From the NCBI GenBank assembly GCA_937899305.1, contig CALDJV010000528.1:1-5122 (forward strand): 5,122 nt of DNA, in the 5' to 3' direction. The position numbers were made by a program, and so were the translations under genes. Origin of the DNA: an uncultured Cytophagaceae bacterium. GTDB taxonomy: Bacteria; Bacteroidota; Bacteroidia; Cytophagales; Microscillaceae. The stretch's first letter is position 1. The number at the start of each line of letters is the position of its first letter. Below are positions 1 through 5,122 of the stretch, in pieces. The notes below the pieces were generated by a model. That model searched no databases. It saw only the letters and a program-made list of their open reading frames with translations, and had not been told where the DNA came from.

Positions 1-2537
1 GATTCTATAATTTCTTGATTGAGATCAATGTCAGAGAGGTGTTTCTGAAGGTATTCATCCTTACTCTTACCTGTATAAGTCTCAATAATTGGATTGATGT
101 AGAACACCCGCCCTTCCTTATTGATACGGGTAATGAGGTCAGGGGAATTTTCAGACAAGGCTTGCATTTGGCCCCTCATCCGTTGTTCCGATTCAGCTCT
201 TCTTCGTTCGGTGATATCCCGTGTGTTTACCACAATACCATTGATCGCCGGATCTGACAGTAGGTTGGTTCCAGTTGCTTCCAACCAAATCCATATATTC
301 TCTCCATTGTCATCCAGGTTTTTAGTAGAATAACTGAACTTGATCGTCACAGTCTCATAAGGATTCGCAATTAAATCCTCAAACATCTTTTCTACTGAGT
401 GTACTCCTTTACGGTGTACATTTTTAATGTCCTTGGAGCCAATCATTTCCTCTTGTGAATACCCAAGGATCATTTCTACTGAAGGACTAATGTATTTAAT
501 GCTTTTGTCCTGGTCATAGATCGTGATTACCTCTGATGCATTTTCTAATAGTAAACGGGTCCGGTCGTTGGCTTTTTGAACTTCATCTACTTGTTCCTCC
601 AACTCACCCTTACTTTTTCGCAATTCCTCCGCAGTAGCCTCCATTATTTCGGCACTTTGCTGCAATGCACGGGTTTTTTCCATCAGCTCCGAACGCATCT
701 TCATCTCATCTTTCAAGTGGCGTTCGGTGGTTTCACGTACTTTGATATTAAAAACCGATCGAGCGATCAGGTCACTTACTTCTTTTACAAAGTTTACCTC
801 TCGTTGATTAAATTTCTCGAAGCCGGCAAATTCCAAAACCCCGTACACTTTCTCTCCATTACCATCGTCTGTAATGAGCGGAGTCAAAAGAATAGACTTT
901 GGTTTCCGATCTCCTAACAAACCAGAAGTGATTGTTACATAATCTTCTGGTATTTCGGTACGCAAAATGGTTGCTTGTTCAATCGCCGATTGTCCTACCA
1001 ACCCCTCAGCAAACTTGAATTTGGCACTCAAGTACTTTTTCTTGTTGTAGGCATAGCTTGCATTCATTTCTAAGAATACATCGCCAGGGTCTTCATCATT
1101 TACTGTATAAAATGCTCCTTGAACCGCATTTATCTTATTGGATATGTACGCGATTACTTGTTCACCAAGTTCGGTAATTCCGCTTACCCCTCCCAGAATA
1201 TCTCCAATTTCAGCCAAACCAGTCACAATCCAGTTGCGTTCGTCATCGCGACGGGCCGATTGTTGGATACTGTCACGCATTGTCAACAGCGCAATTCCCA
1301 AGGTATCTTTGTCACTAACAGGTTTAAAATTAGCTTGGTAGTCTCCTTCTCCAATCTGACGGGCAAAATCGGCCGTTTTCTTTAAGGTACCTACCAACTC
1401 ATTCAACTGCAAGGTCATTTCTCCTATTTCATCCGCAGTAGATTGCCTCAATTTGTCAGGTAAAATACCCTTGGCCAATAAATTAATGGTATCTTTTAAT
1501 ACCAAAAGAGGATTGATGAGGAATCGTGAAAAAGCAAAACCAATTACAATGGAGAACAGCATAATAATACCGCCCACCCACAAAAAGGTCTCAAATAAAT
1601 CAGTAGTAGGTTTTTTTACCTCAGCCTGGTCAATTTTCACTACCAGCCCCCAGTCAATGCCCTTGATATATCGCCAAGTAGACAATACTTTCTCCCCTCG
1701 GTAATCGCGGTTTACTTCTAATTTTTTAGTATTTCTTTCTCGCAAGGATTTTTGGGCAGCAATACCAATATTACTACCCATACTAATGCCCTTCTTGTTT
1801 TTCTTATTTTTGTATACTCTGTCGCGGGTAGGCGTCAAAAATACCAAATCGTTTCGTTCTTTCCTTACCAGTCTTGTTTCACCAGTCACTCCAAGCCCGG
1901 TAGAATCTTTCACCAGGTTGAATATGTCATTTAGATTGATCTCATAAATGATTTTACCAATGTTTATATTATTGGTTCCTGCATCATTGACCTGAGCCAA
2001 TGCGTATAACGTTTGTTCGTCTTGATTCACACCTGAGTAAACCACATCTTTGGTAACCACTCCCCTGGTTACGTCGGTATCAAACGCTCTTAGGATAGAA
2101 TCAATGTTTTGGGCAATGTTTTCTGAGGGGTATATTAAACTACCACTGTTGTCGGTGATATAAATATTTTTTATGTCTTTGTAGCTTATAATCCCTCCTA
2201 TGAGGTCAACTAATTGGTTGTCTAAAAGTCTTTTGCTTTCTGATACCTGAAAGGAATCTACTAAGGCAGTATCAGTATCGAATTTTTCTGAGAGGATTTT
2301 TTTCTGAACTATTTGACGTTCTTTACCAAATTGAATTTCATTTCGAATATCATCAAAAAATCGTTCAATTTGTTTGGCTTTAAGGTTGGCTACGGCTTCT
2401 ATTCGGTCGGCATATCCATTGTCAATAGATTCGCGACTAAGATTATAGGCAATAATGCTCACCACAATCACTGAGGCGAGTACTACTCCAATAACTAGTG
2501 CAGTAATTTTTGTACCTATTTTTAGTTTCTTAAACAT
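1..2537 (-). CDS. Transmembrane dCache-HAMP-GAF-PAS-PAS sensor protein, C-terminus beyond window
   Basis: This is a membrane signal receptor, probably a sensor kinase or a related scaffold; the output domain lies past the left edge. The frame is open from ATG at 2537 for 845 codons without a stop. Visible parts in order: TM1 at about 11-31; an extracytoplasmic domain at about 32-312 that starts with a dCache-like helix (LKAKQIERFFDDI) and ends with the typical dCache strand (WGLVVKIDQAEV); TM2 at about 316-336; HAMP at about 337-390 with conserved Pro343 and DEIGEM at 369-374; a second HAMP-like unit at about 388-425 (EGDY, then DTLG and MRDSI); GAF at about 440-595 (AVQGA, EGLVGQ, IPEDY); a charged coiled coil at about 597-653; PAS 1 at about 655-780, ending in RDITERRR; and the start of PAS 2 from about 791 (SENSPDLI). 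No His-box or receiver is seen before the cut. It is the last visible gene of the cheR-cheB cluster, 38 bases after the GAF gene, and has no Shine-Dalgarno sequence. The architecture is confident; the histidine kinase label is not shown. Confidence 0.92.
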   Translation of the reverse strand, partial: MFKKLKIGTKITALVIGVVLASVIVVSIIAYNLSRESIDNGYADRIEAVANLKAKQIERFFDDIRNEIQFGKERQIVQKKILSEKFDTDTALVDSFQVSESKRLLDNQLVDLIGGIISYKDIKNIYITDNSGSLIYPSENIAQNIDSILRAFDTDVTRGVVTKDVVYSGVNQDEQTLYALAQVNDAGTNNINIGKIIYEINLNDIFNLVKDSTGLGVTGETRLVRKERNDLVFLTPTRDRVYKNKKNKKGISMGSNIGIAAQKSLRERNTKKLEVNRDYRGEKVLSTWRYIKGIDWGLVVKIDQAEVKKPTTDLFETFLWVGGIIMLFSIVIGFAFSRFLINPLLVLKDTINLLAKGILPDKLRQSTADEIGEMTLQLNELVGTLKKTADFARQIGEGDYQANFKPVSDKDTLGIALLTMRDSIQQSARRDDERNWIVTGLAEIGDILGGVSGITELGEQVIAYISNKINAVQGAFYTVNDEDPGDVFLEMNASYAYNKKKYLSAKFKFAEGLVGQSAIEQATILRTEIPEDYVTITSGLLGDRKPKSILLTPLITDDGNGEKVYGVLEFAGFEKFNQREVNFVKEVSDLIARSVFNIKVRETTERHLKDEMKMRSELMEKTRALQQSAEIMEATAEELRKSKGELEEQVDEVQKANDRTRLLLENASEVITIYDQDKSIKYISPSVEMILGYSQEEMIGSKDIKNVHRKGVHSVEKMFEDLIANPYETVTIKFSYSTKNLDDNGENIWIWLEATGTNLLSDPAINGIVVNTRDITERRRAESEQRMRGQMQALSENSPDLITRINKEGRVFYINPIIETYTGKSKDEYLQKHLSDIDLNQEIIE

Positions 2538-2575
2538 TACTTAAAACTCAATATTGGTTTTTAGGTTTGTTTATT

Positions 2576-3388
2576 CTAAGCAGTAATCTTATCAATATCA
2601 ATTTCCTTTGCCAAAAGTAGTGCCACTTCTTTTAAAAAGAGTTCATCTTTTTGATTAAATATTTTAAAAGATGCTATTTCAATCACTCCCAGTACTTCTT
2701 CCTGTTCGTTTTTGATGGGCACCAAAATAAGGTTGGTTGGAGAAGAATTACCAAGCCCCGAAATCACCGAAATATATCCTTCTGGAATAGAAGAAATATT
2801 CACGAGATTTCCGTCTTTGGCTACTTGTCCTGCCAACCCTTCTCCAAATTCATAAGTAAGTATTTTACTTTCAGGCAAATAATAGGCATACCCAGCAAAC
2901 AGTTCAATTTTTTTCATGTCTACATCTTTTTGTTTCGTCAAAAAGATGGCTCCTTGGACTGCATCTAGGTCGTTGGCGATTTTCCAGAGCACTTTTTCCA
3001 TTTTCTTTTGCTCATTGTCAAAAAACTGCCCCAAGATATTTTCTACCTCTTGAATGTTTTTTATAGAGGTATGATTTTCATTGATCGCATCTAGATCATT
3101 CAATGAGTTGCTTTGGTTGTTATTATTAGAGAAACTCACAATTTGAGTAGTACCTCTACTTCCTAACAAGAAAAATAGAAAAGCAAGGAATCCAATGGCA
3201 GTTTCTGATCCTAACAGAATCATCAAGTTGCCCATTGCTGAACTCAACTTGGCCTGTTGATCACTCGCCAGGCCCAGGTTGGTTTTCAATTGATCTATCC
3301 AATTAAAATAATAACTCACCAAAAAAATGATACCCAATACGAAGGTGACAATCATTATTCCGCCTATTATCCTGAAAACCGATTTCAT
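2576..3388 (-). CDS. Two-TM membrane-anchored GAF domain protein
   Basis: This 270-residue protein has two hydrophobic segments (about 7-28 and 55-76) joined by a short polar loop, then an Asn/Ser-rich linker (about 85-110, including NNNN), a short helical stretch, and a GAF domain at about 125-266. The GAF domain shares ordered blocks with the GAF of the next gene: AVQGA, YAY, EGL-GQ, IPE-Y, SGL, GV-E-A-F and FNQ. This makes the two domains paralogous. There is no catalytic or DNA-binding output domain, so it probably works by contact with a partner, for example as a ligand-sensing accessory subunit at the inner membrane. It starts 12 bases after the cheB stop and ends 38 bases before the large sensor, which points to co-expression. 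The GAF ligand cannot be read from the sequence. The start at 3388 is chosen because TM1 follows at once; no Shine-Dalgarno sequence precedes it. The fold is confident, the function unknown. Confidence 0.88.
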   Translation of the reverse strand: MKSVFRIIGGIMIVTFVLGIIFLVSYYFNWIDQLKTNLGLASDQQAKLSSAMGNLMILLGSETAIGFLAFLFFLLGSRGTTQIVSFSNNNNQSNSLNDLDAINENHTSIKNIQEVENILGQFFDNEQKKMEKVLWKIANDLDAVQGAIFLTKQKDVDMKKIELFAGYAYYLPESKILTYEFGEGLAGQVAKDGNLVNISSIPEGYISVISGLGNSSPTNLILVPIKNEQEEVLGVIEIASFKIFNQKDELFLKEVALLLAKEIDIDKITA

Positions 3389-3400
3389 GAAGTTTAGTAA

Positions 3401-4000
3401 TTAAGCAATTTTACAAGTTTTGTGTAACTCAAGTAAAAAGTCAATAATTCGGTTTACGCTGAGTACATGATCTATCTGAGTAATTTTCAATGCCGAACTT
3501 GGCATCGTATCTATCAGGCACTCTTTTGGGTCTTGCACCAAAGTGAGCCCCCCTCGATCATGAATCTTTTTCATCCCTATGGCACCATCTTTATTGGCAC
3601 CTGACAAAAGGATTCCTACTAGCTTATCTCGATATGCATAAGCTGCGGTTTGAAGAAGCATATCGATAGAAGGTCTCGAATTATTGATGAGTTCTTCAGT
3701 TGATAAAGCAAAAGTGTTGCCTAATTCAACACAAAGATGATAATTTGCTGGAGCTAAGTAAATTTTTCCTCTTTTGATGGTTTCTTTATCAAAGGGCTCC
3801 TCAATTTTGATGTTGCTTTTTATATTGAGTGCTTCAACGAATCCATTGCGAACATGGCGAAGCCTATGTAAGCACATCATAATCGGAATATCAAAGTCTT
3901 TAGGTAAACTGCTCAAAATTTTGCTTATTACCTGAAAGCTTCCAGCCGACCCACCTATGACGATTGCCTTATACGTTTTTGATATATTAAAATGAGCCAT
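3401..4000 (-). CDS. cheB: CheB-type protein-glutamate methylesterase, lone catalytic domain
   Basis: CheB removes methyl groups from glutamates of receptor proteins and can deamidate glutamines, in the cytoplasm, opposing CheR. The catalytic triad can be read directly: Ser18 in GGSAGS, His45 in MCLHR, and Asp138 in SGANKDGAIGM. Other family blocks are present: GKIYLAPANYHL (78-89), SRPSIDMLL (108-116) and a C-terminal stretch with TMPSSAL. At 199 residues it is much shorter than a standard CheB of about 350, because the N-terminal receiver domain and linker are absent; the esterase fold begins within ten residues of the start. It cannot therefore be switched on by phosphorylation of its own receiver as in enteric chemotaxis, so it may be constitutive or controlled by a partner. 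It lies 36 bases after cheR and 12 before the GAF gene. No Shine-Dalgarno sequence is seen. The family is certain; the substrate is unknown. Confidence 0.95.
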   Translation of the reverse strand: MAHFNISKTYKAIVIGGSAGSFQVISKILSSLPKDFDIPIMMCLHRLRHVRNGFVEALNIKSNIKIEEPFDKETIKRGKIYLAPANYHLCVELGNTFALSTEELINNSRPSIDMLLQTAAYAYRDKLVGILLSGANKDGAIGMKKIHDRGGLTLVQDPKECLIDTMPSSALKITQIDHVLSVNRIIDFLLELHKTCKIA

Positions 4001-4036
4001 AAGATACGTAGCGTGTAGTCTTCTGTTTTTAAAGCA

Positions 4037-4864
4037 TTAATCTTTTACTTTCTTATAAATTTTTTCCTCGTTGCTCACTACAATAAACTTATTGGCAATC
4101 TCACACCAGATGAGAGATTCTTTTGAACCCACTACCAAATAGCTGTACTTGTAAAGGCTCTCGTGGAACATTTTTAATACTTGATTTTGCAAGGTTTGAT
4201 TAAAATAAATCATCACGTTGCGACACAAAATCAAGTCGAACTTTGAAAAAGGAGAACCATCTACCAAATTATGCGCTTTGAATTGTACTCCCTGAACAAG
4301 AGATTTATCCATTACAGCTTTGTTGTTCTCTTCTTTGTAATACTTTTCAAGGTTAAAATTTCCCTGAAAACGTATGTAGTTCTTTTGATTTAATTCCATG
4401 TTCTTCAGGGAATAAGCCCCTTGCCTTGCCTTTTCGAGAATGGCAGTGTCAATGTCAGTAGCTACAATACGAGCACGATCTAACAAATCCATTTCTTTGA
4501 GCAAAATAGCCATCGAGAACACTTCTTCCCCAGAAGAACAACCCGCATGCCAAATGCTTATGTTTTTGTTGTTTAACAGGATGTTTGGAATGACGTTATC
4601 GCGTAACTCACGCCAAAAAGAGGGGTCACGAAACATCTCGGTTACATTTACAGTAACTTCTGACAAGAAGTCGTGAAAAAATTTTTCATCACCAGTCGAT
4701 AATCGTTCACAAAGTGCCTCGATAGAAGAGAACTTGTAAAGTTCGATTATACGTTGAATTCGCCTCCGGAAAGAAGACATAGCATAGTTTGCAAAGTCAT
4801 AGTCATAATGCTTTTTAACTATGTCGACCAAGGTGCGTAACTGTGTTATTTCAATCTCTTGCAT
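4037..4864 (-). CDS. cheR: CheR-type SAM-dependent protein-glutamate O-methyltransferase
   Basis: CheR transfers methyl groups from S-adenosylmethionine to glutamate side chains of signalling receptors, setting their sensitivity. The 275 residues match the usual length of a stand-alone CheR. An N-terminal helical domain at about 1-75 contains the basic helix SFRRRIQRI (31-39), which in the family contacts the methylation helices. Next comes NVTEMFRDP (73-81), with the conserved Arg79. The SAM-binding motif I is WHAGCSSGEE (105-114), the acidic SAM-binding loop is ATDID (135-139), and the hallmark CRNVMIYF spans 214-221. No tetratricopeptide or fused CheB part is present. The segment at about 165-195, where the beta-subdomain of enteric CheR binds a receptor pentapeptide tail, shows no close resemblance to the enteric one, so its docking mode is open. 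It is the first gene of the cluster, with a long AT-rich leader and no Shine-Dalgarno sequence. The start at 4864 precedes the normal family N-terminus. Confidence 0.96.
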   Translation of the reverse strand: MQEIEITQLRTLVDIVKKHYDYDFANYAMSSFRRRIQRIIELYKFSSIEALCERLSTGDEKFFHDFLSEVTVNVTEMFRDPSFWRELRDNVIPNILLNNKNISIWHAGCSSGEEVFSMAILLKEMDLLDRARIVATDIDTAILEKARQGAYSLKNMELNQKNYIRFQGNFNLEKYYKEENNKAVMDKSLVQGVQFKAHNLVDGSPFSKFDLILCRNVMIYFNQTLQNQVLKMFHESLYKYSYLVVGSKESLIWCEIANKFIVVSNEEKIYKKVKD

Positions 4865-4882
4865 AATAACTAGCGCATATTG

Positions 4883-4896
4883 TTACACAAGTGTAA
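4883..4896. promoter_or_regulatory. 14-base palindrome upstream of cheR, possible operator
   Basis: TTACAC-AA-GTGTAA has two perfect 6-base arms around a 2-base centre and lies 18 bases upstream of the cheR ATG. With so short a centre it suits a dimeric DNA-binding protein better than an RNA hairpin. An outer pair, GTTAC at 4882-4886 and GTAAC at 4900-4904, partly extends the symmetry. Its role as an operator is inferred from symmetry and position alone; no regulator is encoded nearby. Confidence 0.4.
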
Positions 4897-4908
4897 GTAG
4901 TAACTAAT

Positions 4909-4960
4909 TTTCAAATTTTTGATATTGAAACTTTTTGTAATATTAAGAAATAATTTGAAA
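4909..4960. repeat. 9-base inverted repeat in the cheR leader
   Basis: TTTCAAATT at 4909-4917 is the exact reverse complement of AATTTGAAA at 4952-4960, separated by 34 bases. A shorter partner, TTGAAA at 4925-4930, could pair with the left arm instead, with a 10-base loop. The right arm overlaps the tandem repeat at 4947-4966. Such alternatives could allow competing RNA folds in the leader, but the arms are mostly A and T and would be weak, and chance is likely in this composition. Confidence 0.25.
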
Positions 4961-4974
4961 TAATTGCTTAATAT
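4940..4974. repeat. 10-base tandem repeat nested in an 8-base inverted repeat
   Basis: The arms ATATTAAG (4940-4947) and CTTAATAT (4967-4974) are perfect inverted repeats. Between them lie two adjacent 10-base units, GAAATAATTT (4947-4956) and GAAATAATTG (4957-4966), identical at nine of ten positions; the first base of the first unit is also the last base of the left arm. The period is close to one helical turn, so two protein copies could bind on the same face. It sits about 75-110 bases upstream of the cheR start. The stretch is AT-rich, so chance similarity is a real alternative. Confidence 0.4.
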
Positions 4975-5122
4975 CATTTATGTTTTGCCTTGATTGCAAG
5001 AAGTCATCTATTCTTTCAATAATGAGCTATAAATGGGACTTTGGATAAGCCAAGTTTTATCTACTACCCCTAAGCTCGACTTTGGCCTTTTAAATTACAG
5101 AACCCTTCGTGGAAATAGCAGT

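Larger units (their letters stand above)
4865..5122. other. AT-rich non-coding region upstream of cheR
   Basis: All six frames are broken by stops here, and no open frame has a recognisable product. The part nearest cheR (about 4900-4990) is very AT-rich, as expected for a promoter or leader; the outer part (about 5000-5122) is more mixed. It contains the palindrome and nested repeat listed separately, plus a direct repeat GACTTTGG at 5037-5044 and 5078-5085. No tRNA-like or riboswitch-like fold was recognised. The cheR operon promoter should lie here, but no good match to the Bacteroidota promoter (TTTG, 19-21 bases, TAnnTTTG) is present on the minus strand. The end of an upstream minus-strand gene could enter from the right edge, but nothing supports it. 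Confidence 0.6.

Noticed and set aside
2538..2575. Search for a terminator or promoter between the GAF gene and the large sensor
   Set aside because: Only AT-rich sequence without inverted repeats; the short gap fits co-transcription.
2651..2968. Plus-strand open frame of 105 codons, and similar plus-strand frames across 15-1934 and 4440-4676
   Set aside because: They lie opposite well-supported minus-strand genes, show no recognisable domains and look like reverse-strand shadows.
4912..4919. Possible minus-strand -7 element AAAATTTG for cheR
   Set aside because: The TA is replaced by AA and no TTTG lies 19-21 bases upstream of it on the minus strand.
4954..4987. Possible rightward Bacteroidota promoter: TTTG at 4954-4957, 21 bases, then TATGTTTT at 4979-4986
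   Set aside because: One mismatch in the second element, and no gene follows on the plus strand within the window; in such AT-rich DNA the match is easily due to chance.
5020..5048. Short plus-strand frame starting at ATG AGC
   Set aside because: It ends after about eight codons and has no supporting signal.
5038..5055. Small hairpin TTGG-ATAAG-CCAA with a following run of T, like a terminator
   Set aside because: The stem is only four pairs and the T run is short; too weak to call a terminator.
5073..5122. Minus-strand open stretch entering from the right edge that could be the end of an upstream gene
   Set aside because: Fewer than 20 codons, no recognisable motif, and stops occur quickly in all three frames.

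Overview
This window reads as a piece of a Bacteroidota genome, most likely Cytophagales (Microscilla- or Flammeovirga-like). The clues are an AT-rich composition, start codons without a recognisable Shine-Dalgarno sequence, and a particular combination of dCache, tandem HAMP, GAF, coiled-coil and PAS domains built from sequence blocks familiar from that order. The taxonomic assignment is inference; there is no marker gene in the window.

All recognisable genes lie on the minus strand and are tightly spaced (gaps of 36, 12 and 38 bases), so they probably form one operon transcribed from right to left. In transcription order they are: a CheR-type protein-glutamate methyltransferase (4864 to 4037); a CheB-type methylesterase domain with no receiver domain (4000 to 3401); a small membrane-anchored protein with a cytoplasmic GAF domain and no output domain (3388 to 2576); and a large transmembrane sensor with dCache, HAMP, HAMP-like, GAF, coiled-coil, PAS and PAS parts (2537 down to the left edge). 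The sensor's C-terminus is cut off by the window, so its output domain is not visible. The right end, 4865 to 5122, is AT-rich and has no supportable gene. It holds a 14-base palindrome just upstream of cheR and, farther out, a 10-base tandem repeat nested inside an 8-base inverted repeat.

Together the genes look like a sensory-adaptation module that has the methylation and demethylation enzymes of chemotaxis but, in this window, no CheA, CheW, CheY or methyl-accepting chemotaxis protein. The likely reading is that CheR and CheB act on a non-MCP partner. The best local candidate is the large sensor, whose coiled coil between GAF and PAS carries a Glu-Glu pair in a partly MCP-like setting. The two GAF domains in the neighbouring membrane proteins are clearly related and may sense the same kind of signal or pair with each other. 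These functional links are inference from context.
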